From assembly GCA_031216445.1 (NCBI GenBank), contig CM062219.1, forward strand, positions 1,542,501-1,606,500: 64,000 bases of DNA, written 5' to 3'. The notes beneath the pieces were generated by a model. It worked only from the letters and a program-made list of their open reading frames with translations, was not told where the DNA came from and did no database searches. Each line of letters begins with the position of its first letter. Within the stretch, counting starts at the first letter, position 1. This document shows, piece after piece, positions 26,129 to 41,100 of the stretch. Source of the stretch: Lateolabrax maculatus (Eukaryota > Chordata > Actinopteri > Acropomatiformes > Lateolabracidae). Made by a program: the position numbers and the translations under genes.

Positions 26129-29100
26129 GTATCACAGTTATAATCACTTAGTTTGCACACTATTCTGGATTCAATCAACATCTTACACAGAGGTGGTACA
26201 TTTACTGAAGTGCTGTACTTGTGTACAGTTTTGACGTACTTGTACTGTGCTTATGTCACAGCCACAGTCCAACACTTTGATCCCGACTGAAATATCTCAA
26301 CAACTATATATATATATATACTATAGAGTTCTCATATTATATCTGCTGGAGCATTACTGGACTTTTGCACAGTTCAGTAATCTACAGTAATCTAATGTAT
26401 GAATATTGCATTGAATATTGCCTCCGGGATCAATTAATTCTTATCATATCTCTTATTTTGTCTTAATGCATCAGTAAGAATAATCCAATATCAGAATATG
26501 TAATAATATAACACTAACAGGATATTGTTATATAATGAGTACTTTTACTTTTGATAATTTAAGCACATTGCTGATAGTACAAAAAGTGCCAATACAATAA
26601 GGTAAAAATAGTTACTTGCAAGTAAAAGTCCTGCATTCAAAATCTTACTTAAGTGAAACATATTTCATATTATTTTTATAACATGATCATATTATTTGTT
26701 TCTAAAAATCCTAATTTAAAAAGTGAGTAATTTCAACTGTCAAGTAGATATACATATTTACAACAACATATTTCCCTCTGAAATGTAGTAGAATAGAAGA
26801 ACAAAGTGGCATAAAATGAAAATATTCAAGTACAAGTAACTCAAAATTGTACTGTAGTATAAATAAATGTGCTTCTTTAAATTCCATTCCTGTACTGAAG
26901 AAGTATTCTGCCTGCAGGACATTTTCTGGTGATGGAGTATTTTTACTACTGGGATCTAAATACTTCCTCCTCCACTGATCTTGCAGAAGTCTTTAGAGGA
27001 ATGTGATTATTTATTTCAAGTCACTGTTAACAGCCACGAGTCCTCGCTGTGCCCTGCATCTGCTGTGTTGCCGTTTTGATCCCTGTAATTTCCGTCATTA
27101 ATTATACACAGCAGGGATTTCCAATGAGTTTCCGTCCAGACTCGCATTAAAGGAATTACAAGGCAAAAAAATAATAATACTAAGGCCAGTGCAAAATAAA
27201 CTCCTCTGCTCTCTCCTCAGCTTTGTCCAGCTGCATGGTGAATTTCTCAGACCCAGAGGGCTACATAGACTCCTCTGATGACCCCCCTCTGCCGGACGGG
27301 ACCTTCTTGCACTGCACCTACACGGTGACCGTGTACACCGGCTACGGCGTGGAGCTGCAGGTACACATCAGCAGCGGAGTCACTGGTCACCACATCCTGC
27401 TGTTGGTGTAAAGTGATCCTGTGTTTGTGTGTGTTGAGACCATGAGGATGCCTCTGATATGATCCCAGGTTGAACTCTGCCTCCTAGTGGCAGCTGTTGG
27501 TACTGATACTGCTCTCTCCTTCAGATTCAAATGGCTTTTTAGTAGCAGGCCCATAATCATATTACACAGTGGTGGAAAGTAACGAAGTGCATTTATTTAA
27601 GTACAGTTCTGAGGTACCATTTCCTGCCTCTCGATACTCCACCACATCTCAGAGGGAAATATTGTACTTCCTACTGCACTGCGTTTATTAAGCCGCTGCA
27701 ATTACTTTTCCATTAAAATACAAAACACATTGTTAAAGATTAAACCAGTGGTTCTTAATCTTTTTTGCTTGTGACTCATTACAAATAGTGTCTAGTTGAT
27801 AGTGAAAATGATTTTAGCCTGGGAACCAGATGAATCTGCGAACTCATGTTTTATTTGCTCTGGCAGGATGACGTTTCGTTGCTCTGATTGGTTGTGTGTC
27901 TATCCAATTGCATGCAGAGGAATTTTGGTCTGCGCTTGTTAATAAGAACCTTTGGAAATTGAAAATGAACTGAGAGGACGATGTTCATTCGTTTCAATGT
28001 TTTACAGAAATCAAACATTAGGGAAAAGACAAAACTGAGAACAGATTTGTGCATCAGAACTGAGTTTCTTCTTCTCTCCCATAAATCCTCTGATGACCCC
28101 TCAGATTTATCAAGTGACCCTCTGGAGGGGCCCGACCCCTAGGTTGGAAGCTGAGAATACTTCAGTTCTTTACTGCTGATACTTTAACTACATGAAGCTG
28201 AGAATACTTCTGTACTTTTACCTAAGTAGGATTTTGAATGCAGGTCTGAATACTTCTTCCACCACTGCATATGAAGTACTGCCAAAGAACTGTATGAATA
28301 CTGAAATTAGTTTCCATGTGGTTAGAACACTGTTGAGGAAAAAATGAAGAATGAATAAAAATACGTGCATGTCATACTTAAATATACAATATAATAATAG
28401 ACTCTATACTTGTGAGGACCCTCATTTCTTACCCCAACCTTCACCACCACAGCTAAATGCCCCAACTCTAAAATAAACCTGATACTAAACCTAATACTAA
28501 CCTTAAGCTTACATAGGGAGGACTGACTTAAATGTCCTCACAACAGTGGTTTAAAACTGAAATTGGTCCTCACAAAGACTGCAGTAAAGCTCACACACAC
28601 ACTCGCACACAGAATTTAATTACGGTTCACGGCAACTGACAGTTTTATTGGTACGGCACACAGATTTCATATATTACCAGAGTCCCTGACAAAATGAGTT
28701 CTGTTTCCCTTTAATGTTTGACAACTACCAACACATTTTGGAACAAGACATCATCAGGCAAAGAAAAGCATCTGTTTCCATAGTTAATAACGCAGTACCT
28801 TTAAAAGAAAACTTATAAATGCTATTTTAGAAATACTACTCATTGAAATTAGTGGTTATGCATTCTATAAAAATGAAAGTCTTACAAAATAACCAGAAAT
28901 GTTGCCTGCATTTCCATATTATTACTTATTACTATTTCTATATTATCAAATTTAGTTTCATCAACAGAGACCTGATACTCAACAATGTTTTATTTGGGAC
29001 TCAAAGAAAATACATTTCTGTATTAACAGCGCTGTCATTTACAGCCTCATTTCTGATTGATGTTTATTTATATTGTCTTTTTGGGAGAATATTATAAAAA

Positions 29101-32100
29101 GAGATAGTCACCTAGAAATCTAAATATATATATTTTTAACCCAAATAAATGTCCTCCCACTGTCCCCAGTGGACAGTATGTCCCTGTGCACATAGAGGGA
29201 TAATTTATGTGCTTTAATACTATTGAAGTACATAAATTACAGTTTGGATTATATTTTTGTAGTTTGGCATTTCCTCATATGTAATAATAACATTATAAAA
29301 GGTTAACCGCTGAGACGTCTGACGGGTGAAGAAACATGAGCTGTCAGGTTGGAAATAAACAAACTTAATGAAAGTACAAATTTGAGGTACTTTTACTCTT
29401 TTCTTGAGTATTTCCATTGTATGCATTCAGTAAGTTTTTAAACAAGCTCACAGTAAGTGATTCTGTGTCTTTCTTAGAGTAATGGGAGGTAATAACAAAC
29501 CTTTATAGTGTCTTTTAAGAGCCACCTGAGAACCATTTTGTCTTATTTACCACTGCAATATCTGAAGAAAAAACAGAAAAGACAACAGAGGGACGAATAA
29601 CTTGGAAACATCTTAAAGAGTAACAAGATCTGGGATGTGTTTCCCTCGTCTTCCGCTCTAACTGGAGTCCTCCCGTGGGTTCAGGTGAAGAGTGTGAACC
29701 TCTCGGAGGGCGAGCAGCTGTCCATCAGGGGCGCGGACGAACGCGGCGCCCTGCTGGTCCTCGCCAACCACACGCTGCTGGTCGAGGGTCAGGTGATCCG
29801 CAGTCCCACCAACACTCTGTCCGTCTACTACCGCTCTGCACTGGAGGGAAGCATGGGCGTCTTCCAGCTGCACTATCAGAGTGAGTCCACACATACACAC
29901 ACGAGCATACACAAAGTCATATATTATTATTAATATATGCAGTATATATGTAAAATTCTGTGCATGTGCATTCTTCATTAGGGCCTGAGGGACTGTGTGC
30001 ACTCTGTATACATGCTAATTGCATGATCAAAAATCTTCTCATCTAATCACTTAGCACGGTGATTGAATCTGTCGTGTGAATTAGCTGATTAGAGCTCTGA
30101 TTAATTGGCTCTCATCTCATTAGGAGCCTGAGAATATGGGAGTTTGTATGGAGTGTGTACGTTTCTGTGTGTTTGTGTTGTGTGCTTTGGCTGTGCCGGC
30201 CGATAATGGATGTGACAAGGGGCTGGGGAGGAGGAAGCATCAGAGTGTTAAGACCCACCTGTGCCATTAATCACAGCCATCTAATCCTTTTACATCACCA
30301 GCAGGTAGGAGAGTAGAGTGGAGGAGCACTGATGGAGATTAAAACACCTCTGTAGAGGGAGAAATGCTCAAGATGAGGCATGAAAAACAGCATTAAGAGA
30401 ATAAAAGCAACACAGGCAACACATATAGACCAAAAATATTTTCATCCACAGCTTACAAAGCTTATTATTATTGAGATTATTCAATTAAAATGTACCTGTG
30501 GGTATTTGATTTCTCAAGTGACCGTCCAGATAGATTAGAAACAAAAACACTGACCTAAAGTGCTAATTTCTAAAGTGCTAGAATCAGAACATGTTAGATT
30601 TTGGAGGAGCCTGTCTTATTTAAACCTCAGACATTTAGTTTGGTTTGCTCCTGGGTGCTGAAGTGAGTGGTATCACCGTGGCGAGATCAAAAGAGCTCTC
30701 TGAAGAAGGCTGTGATGTGTGTGAGTCTGGGAAGGGATTTAAAAAGATCTCCAAACCATTACAAATCAGCCATTCCACGCTCCGGAAAATAATGTACAAG
30801 TGGAGAACATTTAAAACAACTTCCAACACGGCTAGGTCGGGCAACAGCCCAGGAACAGACCGCAAGATGCTTAAAGAAGTCTCCAACAACTGGGTCTTAA
30901 TCCTGATGAGATGCTGTGGGATGATTTAAAATCGCTGTGCATGCAAGAAAAACCTTCAAACATCACACAGATGAAAGTCCAAATTTCTTCAAAAAGAGCT
31001 AAATATTTCATGATGTGTCCTAATTTCTTCACATGAGTGCACATACAGCGCGTGTCAGCTTCCTCCCTGGTTTCTCCCTCTGTGCGCAGTCTTTCGGCTG
31101 AGCTGCTCGCTGCCTAAGAGGCCTCACTTCGGGGAGGTGTCGGTGCTGGACCTGCTCCCCGGAGGCACCGCCCGCTTTCACTGCCACATGGGTTACCACC
31201 TGCAGGGGGAGCCGCTGCTCACCTGCCTCAACGCCTCCCTGCCGGTGTGGAGCGGCAGGGTGCCCAGCTGCAGGGGTGAGTCCGGCTGGCTGCTGCCGTA
31301 AATAATAATAAATATGCTCTACATATACTTCACATTCTGCCTTTTCATAAATAAAAGTTAACTACAGGGAGTTCTTCTCTGCAGCTCTTTGTGGAGGCAC
31401 CGTGAAGAACGCCACAGTAGGGAGGGTGCTGTCCCCTTCTCCCCACCACGGGCCTAACGCCACCCAGGACCGCTCCTGCTCCTGGTCCCTGGAGGCTCCC
31501 AAGGACCAGAGGCTGCACCTCCACCTGGAGAGACTGGCCTTGGGACCCACGGACAGGTAGGAGCACTCGTCTTTGTGTGGCTTACATGGTGTTATGATGA
31601 ATAAGTTAGAGGGTGTAAAGTGGCATGACGTCCCCCAGGCTGGTGCTGTGGAGCGGGCTGGACGCCGGCTCTGTGGTGCTGTTCGACTCGGGCCGGGGCG
31701 GACAGATACCTTTCGAGGGAGTCATCAGTGAGGGTCCAGCTGTAAGGATCCAGTTCATCACCGATCAGCCAAACCACAACACGGGATTCAACATCCGCTT
31801 TGAAGGTACAGACGCTGCTGGGGATGTACTCCCACACAAAAATAAAACACGCACTGCTGCAGCACTATTTAAACCTACAGGATGTATTGTCATATTTCTA
31901 TAATTACAGTGTAATTATGTAAACAAAGGGGAGGTTTACGAGGCTCTGTGTTTCTGCTTTCCATCCTGCACTGCCAAGTCAGTTTTGGCTGGTTCTCCAG
32001 GAGGTGGGCTGGTCGTCCAACATAATCTGAGCTAACGCTTTCAGAGTTTCTGGCATTGTCAGATTGTGGAGGGATGGGTTGATCCCTTCCAACGTGTTTA

Positions 32101-35100
32101 TCCTCATCAGTCAAGAGAAAATGAAACCAAAGAATCCTCTTTGCATTTGGAAACAAGATTTATGGACAATGTGTGGTTGCAGTTTTCTGAGGGAGATGCT
32201 ACCAATCATCCTGCCGTCTGTTTATGGAAATGACACTGAGATATGACAAACAGAATGATTAAAAAGTGTCATGTTCAATAATCCACATGGCGGGTCTTTA
32301 ATAAGACTCATTCTGCTGTTGATTTGAAGTGGATTGAGCTTTCCGTCTGTTCTTTCTCTCATTTCCAGCTTTCGAGCGAGGCCACTGCTACGAGCCGTAC
32401 CTCCAGAACGGAAACTTCACCACCTCCGACCCGCTGTACGGCGTTGGAGCTGTGGTCCAGTTTACCTGTGACCTGGGCCACGCTCTGGAGCAAGGCCCCC
32501 CCGTTATCGAGTGCATCAGCGCCAGGGATCCATACTGGAACGACACAGAGCCGCTGTGCAAAGGTTAGACTGAGGGCAAGAAGCAAGAACATTTCATGTT
32601 TTCTCTTAAACCTCTCTTACTTTCTTCTGCGAGGTGAGCGAGTCGTGATTCACTCATTTCAACTTGATGGAGGCCAGTTTGTTTGATGGTTTTTGAGTTT
32701 GTTTAGGTTCAGTTCCCAAAAAATGTCCTCCAAGAGTAAAAAGAAGAACACGTTGTGGTATTATGAGCCGGTCGACAGTCACAGCAACAGAACATATTTC
32801 AGTACAGGTGACGTATGTCACACTGTCAGGTGTTATAACGGAGGGTGTTCACCACCTCCGACCGTCCAGCTGCCAAAATGCAGACGACAGAAGCTCTGAG
32901 TTGGTAAAAAACGTTGATACCGTCATGTGAATTATCTTCATGGCCGTGCGCATGAGAGGAAGCCTGCAGACACAACTCAGGGCTGAAAAAGTCCTGCCAC
33001 CTCCTCTGCATGTAGTTAAGTAGACTTAAACATCAAGAGACAGAGCTTATTGTGCTAAAGATGGAAATACTAATCAGGTCTTGAATCAAGGAACCTAAAC
33101 ATGATTACAGGTTATGTGCACAAATAATGCAGCAATGTATGTAGCATTTCTTGTTTTTTGTTGTACTAACATTATATTGGAAAGCACAATAATCAAATTT
33201 CTCTAAATTTGGTATTTGCTGGATTGATAGATTGCAGGAACATTTTTTCTCTCTTGTCTTTTCGTGTCTTTTCACAAGGCGTTATAAAGAGAAAGTTTGG
33301 ACCACTCGTGAATTTCGTTCATACATCTTAGAAAACTCTGGTGAATGTGATAAAATCACTTGTATGTGCCACTAATCTATTTGTACGAGTGGTTCCTGCA
33401 CGAGGGTTAGGGTTAGGTTTTTCCGATGTGTGTTTGACGCTTTGAGAGCCGCAATCTCCTTAAAGGAGCAGCTCAACATTTTGGGGAAGTGTGTGTATTC
33501 GCTTCCTTAGGGTTAGACGGTAAATGTGAAGGCAGCTAGTTAACATATTCAAGACATATTCTATCTTGTTTGTTTCATCCAGGCAGGTTATCTACCAGAG
33601 TGGTACCAATATTCTCATGTAACTCCTGAAAAGCATATTTCTTTTCAATTGTCTGTATTTCTGACTTTTATTCCGTGATATTCTTCCGTCTCTCTGCAGC
33701 CCAGTGCGGGGGAGACCTGACTGGTCCAGGAGGGGTGATTCTGTCTCCGAACTGGCCAGAGTGGTACGGCGAGGGCGAGGACTGCAGCTGGAGGATACAT
33801 GTCGGGGAGGACAAACGGGTGCTGCTCGATGTGCAACTGTGAGAAAAAACACCAGCAGACTCGTAAACATCAAAACTTCAGCTTCGATTCAAAGTTTGGC
33901 CCGACAGAGAACCAAATGATATCATTAAAAATGTATGCAGGGAGTCGTGAGTGTGGAGGCTCAGTGAGGGGTCCAGCACCCCATCTAGATGTGCCTATTG
34001 ATATTTCTCTTTTCCTGCTCCAACTGAACCATTAAATTCAAAACTTGACAACATTAGAGAACATGCTGATAAGACTGCAGTTTTCAGCACACTGCTCTGC
34101 CCTTATCTTGAGTCTGTACTTTTACTGGCTGGCTCCAGATCTGGCCACTGTGGCTTGGATTGAATCTTTCATCCATCCCCCGCATTCATGTCTGGGAGAC
34201 TTCTGTGTGAACCCACAATACTGAATTTAAAGCCAATGTGTTTAAAAGTTTTATTTCATTCAAGATGGATCGAATGTTTCTTATCAACTTCAAAACTTTA
34301 TAATCACCCAGTAAGTGTAGAGAGAAGAACGATTAGTGTATTCCAAAGAAGGGGAGCTCGATGAGCAAAACATATTAGTTAAATCTGGGAGCAGGTTAAT
34401 CAAGAGAATGTAAAGGATGTGGTGGAGTAATACGACTGGAGATGATCAGAAGGAGCATTTTAAGTCAGAAAGATGATTTTGAACCGTCGTGGGTTGGCTG
34501 GAGAAAAGCACATCGCAGTAATCGATTCCGGATGTTATGAAAGCATGTACATGGATTCTTTTGTCTGAATTGGATAATATGGGCTGGATCCTGGCTATGA
34601 TTTTGTGCCATACTGTGTGGCACAAATTGTGCATCTTTCATTAATAATGGAAACATGTAAACTGATCTATTTCTGGCTTAACTCAACAAGAAACATTTCA
34701 ATCTCAACAAGAAAGCGATTAAGCCTATTTCCCAAATGTTAAACTGTGAGTAAAGAAGTAATGTTAATGTAAGAAATGAAGGTAAATCAAAATGAATGAG
34801 TACATTAACCAAGGTTTCAATATCACCAGCCCCATCCTTTAAAATTAATTTATATTCATTTTACATTCACTTATTTTTCATATGGTATAAAAGAGTCTGA
34901 CATGTTCAGCAACACTCCCTGCAAACATTAATCCAATTACATACTTCCGTCCTTCGGGTAGATTAATGTCATATTATATTTACACATATTTCAATTTTAA
35001 AAACTGCATCTTTAAGGAGCCTCTGTGTGTGGTGAAACAAACGTCTCTGGGGCAACAAAAACATGGCTGTGTTTACAGACTGTTAAACACTTTGCCTGCG

Positions 35101-38100
35101 GATGGACGCAGCATTTAGCCTCTGAGGTCGTCTCATCTCCCACGCAGTCGTCTGGCCACATGACTGCACCATGAGTCATCGTAACGTGTCCTGAACTGAT
35201 ACCACCGGCTTCTCTCCCTCTCTCCCTCTCTCCCTCTCTCTGTCTCTTTGTGTCCTCAGGCTGAACATCAGTGACAGCGACATGTTGACCATCACCGACG
35301 GCGACGAGGTCACGACTCGTATCCTGGGGCGGTACGTCGGGGGGAGCAGCCCCTTCAAGCTGTCCTCCACCACCCCCGACCTGACCGTCACCTTCCACTC
35401 CGATCCAGCGGGGCTCGTCTTCGGCAAGGGCGAAGGCTTCATCATCAACTACATGGGTGAGAGCGAGGGGTTCAAAGCAATCTGACATCAAAACGCACAA
35501 CCGACTCCTATTGGGTGAAAATATAAAGAAGCATGAACTAAAGGACAAGGCTGCCAGTATTCTATACTTTTATTATAGTCGACAAATCCCATTAAAAGAC
35601 CAAACACTGCCCTAAATACTCAGTAGAGCACCAAATGTGGATTCATCCGCCACTGAAAATAGTCCCCAACAATTGACTATTTCCTCCTGTTTGAGTAACG
35701 ATCGTTATTGACTACAGTGAGCAGCTGTTTAAAGAAATGAAGCGATGGATGTATGATATTTCTGTTTGTTTCATGTATTAATGTGACGAAGGTTTCAGTC
35801 TCCTCATCGCTCAACACAGAACGGATGAGTTTAACTCACATGCATCGTGTAGCTCATCATTTATATGCTAAGTCTGTTTCCATTGTTGCATATTGTTTGT
35901 ATGCAATGAATCAGTGAAATTATACCTCCAATCTAAATAAAAAGAATGATAAGATTGAACAGTCAATAAAATGAGGTTTGTAATGAGCATTTGACAGAAT
36001 ACAGAAAAAAAAGATCAAGTCTTTCATCTTATTTTTCCATTTCCCCCTTCATCATTCTCCATTCACTCTGAGCTCCCTCGTATTAATCTGCGCCTGAAAA
36101 TAGTCCCAAACAAGGTGTTGTGAGGTGTTTTTAAAGATTTAGTAGGAACTAATGGGAGCTGAGAGCCACAGACAGGAAGTCAGGAAGTGTTGAGCGATAC
36201 ATTGTTGGTTTTTTGGTCTTTTAATGGGATCAGTTAACGCTAAGAAAAATACAGAATAACGCCAGCCTTACACTTTAAATAGATCTGGAAATGCTAACTT
36301 TCATTCAGTTTTCCCATTCGTTTTAATTTCTCCTTTTCTCCTCATCTTCCCCTTTTCTCTCCTCTCATCTTCATTCGTCTTTGCTTTCATTGCCGTCTGC
36401 CCTCATTCAATCACATCCTATTTGTTTCACCATCTCACAATGGCTCTGATCCACACTCAAGCCCAGAGTTTAACAAGCAGCAAAATAAGCGCACTTCCTC
36501 CTTTTACACACCGTCGTCTGCAGAGCGTCCCGTATGCAACACCTGACTCCAATTTAGAATCGCACTGAGACGCCTCACTGTCCAATTTACTTGTCACCCG
36601 CCGACACCACAAGCTCACACACGTCTCCCAGAGGAGTAAATCAAGTAGACACAGCATGAATACGTAGGCTACTCTCTTTGATTATATGTGTGTGTGTGCA
36701 TGAATGTCTGTGTGTGTGTGTGTGTGTGTGTGTTTTTGTGCTCAGAATAAATTGCCCACCACACACATTCAGGCTGCACGGAGAAGGAGAACCAAGTCAA
36801 TAGAGAATGAATAATTGATCCAGGATCCTTCAACTTACAAATCCCTGTAGGCCTATTATATTGTACAGTGTAATGCAATACTGTACGCTGCCCGATCAAT
36901 CATAAAATATGCATATGCAGACACACACACACTAGTCCCAACAGGAGGCTACTTATTTTTATGTCTCTCTAGGCTGTAATGACTTTTTTCTGTCAGTGTA
37001 CATTTCATTAATGTTCTGTATTTTCTCCTTGGCATGACTGGATACTGGAGGAGGTTTTGTTTTGGTCTTCCTTTGTTCCAGTCTATTATACACTTGAGAT
37101 ATTAGAATCCACAGAACAACAACAAACAGCCTGCAAGTGCATGAATGAAAAGGAGAAAACCTAAACCGTCTGTGAGGTTTGATTTGATTTAGCTGCAGCG
37201 TTGTTGCTTTGCAGGAATTTCTTCCATGTACACAGGGGGTTTTCAGACAATGACTTCCAGTTTAATGACTGAAAAATAAAAACTAAGTAACTTTCCTTGA
37301 CAACAAAACGTATTATTCAAATAATGAGTTCTTCAGAGCATACTCCACTGATTTAACATTGCACTCAAGTGGGCAACCTCTGGGTCTGAAGTGCTTTAAC
37401 CCTGCCAGCAGGGGGCGACTCCACTGGCTCCAAAAGGAAGTCCGATTGTATAGAAGTCAATGAGAAGATGAGCCGACTTCTCACCTGATTTATTACCTCA
37501 GTAAACATTTTCCTATTGGGTTTATGGTCTCAGTTTCAAGTCTTCTCCAATCCAGCCGTCTGTCCATTTTGTAGAGTATGGCTCCGTTTAGAGTAAATCA
37601 GACGATACAGCTCTCTACCACTAGTTTAGATAAATAGTCTTAATATAACCATGTATGGCCTCTCAGTATTTTTTAAGTTTTGGACAATTCCAAAAGATAT
37701 TGGCGTGGTCACAGTTTGCCCAAAGCCGGACCGAAGGGAGAGTAGTTCTCCTCTCAGGGCTGTGGGCTTTATTAAAAATCTAAATGCTAAAGCTCCATTG
37801 ATTTTGATACCGTAGAGATAAGGCAGGAAAGTTTGTGCTGGACGCTTTTAATCCAAGATCAGAGGAATTCTTGATTCAAAAAGATGTTCAGAACGATGAA
37901 GAGACTGTTGGTCCGGGCCTCCTGCTGCTTCTCTATCTGTGTAATCAGTACATGCTGGTGTGTGAGGTCTTCTCAGATATGGCATGTAAATACTGTAGCT
38001 TACAGATGAATCAGGGGCAAAAAAACACATTCAGCCTTTGTATGTTTTTTCATTTAGTAAAACATACAAATCTGTGCCAGTGACAGCACACACAGATTGA

Positions 38101-41100
38101 GAGCATCTGGCTTAGTGAGAGTTTGAAACAGCCTCTTTAAATCTGCAGTAATTGGGTTTAATGAATTTAATGTTAGTGGTGTCGCTCATAGAGACAAAAC
38201 CCACGGATACCTTTTCACCAGGCTCTGCAGTTCCCCTGAGCCCTATGCAGCGTTTTAGCATCTTTCAGCTCATTGTTTTGGTTTTTTACAGCCTTTACTG
38301 TTTTGATTTTCAGCGCTCTCAACAGCACATTTCCAGCCAGCCTGTCCTTTTTAAGGTGGTTAAAACAACCATTGTTTATGTTTGTGACGTCTTGCTGTCG
38401 TGTGAATAAGTGAATGTGTGAGTGAACTTGATTAATTGGAATAAAACAGTTGAATCTAATGGAACTGATAAAAAGCAGTATTTTTATCTCTCTGTGTTTC
38501 TTGAGTAAGAAAACTAAACTAAACCAAATAGATAATGATAGACAATAAAAGAAATTTAAAATAGTTATAAAAACTTGAGCAAGAAAGTTCATTTTTGACC
38601 TTAATAGAAGTATATAATCTCATGGTCATCAGATGTTATCACGTGGCTTAATGGAACATGTGATAACAGGAGTTTTTATTGAAGTTCCATAATTAGGATT
38701 ATTTTGTCAAATTGAATTAAAAAATCACTCTGACAGCACATAACAACCCGTGGCCGATCAACAGATATGACAGCTTGTGATCATTTTATTGAGGACAGTT
38801 TCAGTGGGAGTCTGAATTAAAAAAGAGTGGCTTCAGAAGCAAACTGTCCTCGTCAGACTGGAAGAGATGATATTTGAAGACTGTCCAGCACAGATGAAAT
38901 CCATCATTCTGTCACACGGTCAAGTAATCCTACAATAAGTCCATCAATCTTCTGTGCTGCGATAGATTCTTCCTCGTGCCAGTATCAAGTCGATATCAGA
39001 TGAAGTGTTGTTTATCTTGTTTGCTTCTTGACTGTTGTAACTGCTGGGAAAGAGAAAAGATGCTTCGCTGTAGCCAAACCTGGACCAACGAGCAATGACG
39101 CCATCATAATGGAGCCATTAATCAACCGTTTTTTCTTTAAATGTCTTTATTTTTTCCAGAGGTGTCCCGAAATGACTCCTGTCCTGACCTGCCTGAGATC
39201 CAGAACGGCTGGAAGACGACATCCCATGTTGCACTGGTGCGCGGGGCTCGAATCACCTACCAGTGCGATCCCGGTTATGACCTGGTGGGACGAGAGACCC
39301 TCACCTGTCAGTTAGACCTCTCCTGGAGCTCACAGCCCCCCTTCTGTGAAAAGAGTCAGTTTCACTCTTACTCAAACATCTACTGTACATCTGTCTGTGT
39401 TGGTGCCATCATGAGCATGTTTCCATTATTACTAATGAGAGTCCTTGTAGTTGGTGTTCACCTTTGACGTGGTATTTACCTGGCGATCACATAATAATTC
39501 GTACTTATTTTATCACACAACCTGCCGAGCACCAAATGGCAGGAGATAAAGTTTGGGACTAACAGGTGAGGAAAGTGGGGCATTTAGCAGCTAAACAGCC
39601 AGATATTTCCCTCAGGAGGTGGTGGAGACCAAAGCAGAGCTAAAAGAGAGAGAATATTGGACTTATATTCATCATGTGGACACAAAGACCACTCAGAATA
39701 AATGCTAATTTTGCTCTGTGTCAGCTGGATGCGTATTAAAGTTAAACTTTTTGCTAACAAGCACAGAACTTTATAAGGTGAAAATATGTTAATGTGTTTT
39801 CAGCTTGTTGGGCTGCTCCAAGTGGCCAAAAAATATCCAATTAATGCAGGTTTAAATGTCACCTTACATTTGTATGCAGAGTACTTTGCCTGCAGCGCAC
39901 CTACAGAAGAACCTCCAAACCATGTGACCCTGCTTTGCACTGCACTTTGGAAAAACTTCATGCAGTTGTATCTTCACTGAAGGGGAGGCTAAATGAATGC
40001 AGCCCTCTTTCATTCAGGCATTTGTTAGATTCAGCCTGAATTTAAGGGAAACCTATATCCAGAATGTATTACGTAGAACTGAATGCACCCTAATGGATTT
40101 ACATGAAATATACTGAGGATGTTCCTGGTCCTCAGAAGATGATGGTCAATGGTTTTGTTGTTTTATGTAAGATGAACTTTCAGCACCACCATCAGGCCAA
40201 AATTCTCACTTGTACAAGAAACATCAAAATCTATAAATATCCACAAAATTTACTGAACAAATCCTTATTCCTCATAGGATGAACTCCTTTATTTTGGATA
40301 CTTGTCTGTATTTTTGTGTTCAACTTAATGAACATTGGAGTCTTTAGGGGCAACTTCCCAGAGTTTTAAACATTCAAGAGTAGGGTTAGTTTTAGGCATT
40401 GTTGACACATTTTACTACAATATTACATTTGATGTTTTATCCTTTTCATTACGTCTGTTTGGATCTCAGTCTAGTCTAACTCTTCTTTCGTTGTGTGATG
40501 TATGTTGTATTTGATGCGTGCTGATGGTATGAATGGTTTTTATAAAAACAAATCAGAAAATCAGAAGATGTGTGTCTGTTCATATATTCCTGTTATCTTT
40601 TCCTCAGTCATGTACTGCTCAGATCCCGGCCACGTGGAGCACTCCACCAGGTCTCTGTCCGACCCCAAACTCCTGGTGGGGACCACCATTCAGTACAGCT
40701 GCAACCCCGGCTTCATCCTGCAGGGCGGCGCCACCATTACCTGCTACGGCCGCGAGCCAGGGACACCTGTGTGGACGTCTCGACTCCCTCACTGCGTTTG
40801 TGAGTATCAGAAACACGGTTTTAAGGTTTTTCTAGTGCAAAAACAAGGCAAAACATGACATGTTAGTTGCTTTTACCCACCAGCAAAAGCTAGTAGTTAT
40901 TTTATCGACCTCGTGGGTTGTAAGATCTCTGTGATTTGAGAAACCTGTCATCAGGATAGACAGTTGCACATGGCAGTTAACTGAGGATCAGAGCCTCTTT
41001 CCTGGTGGCCGTGTGATCTAACATGAGTGGGCTTGTGTGATTTCTAGCAAAAAATAGAAAAAAAAAAGGCCTGGCTCTCTCTTTCCTGCTCTGACACACA

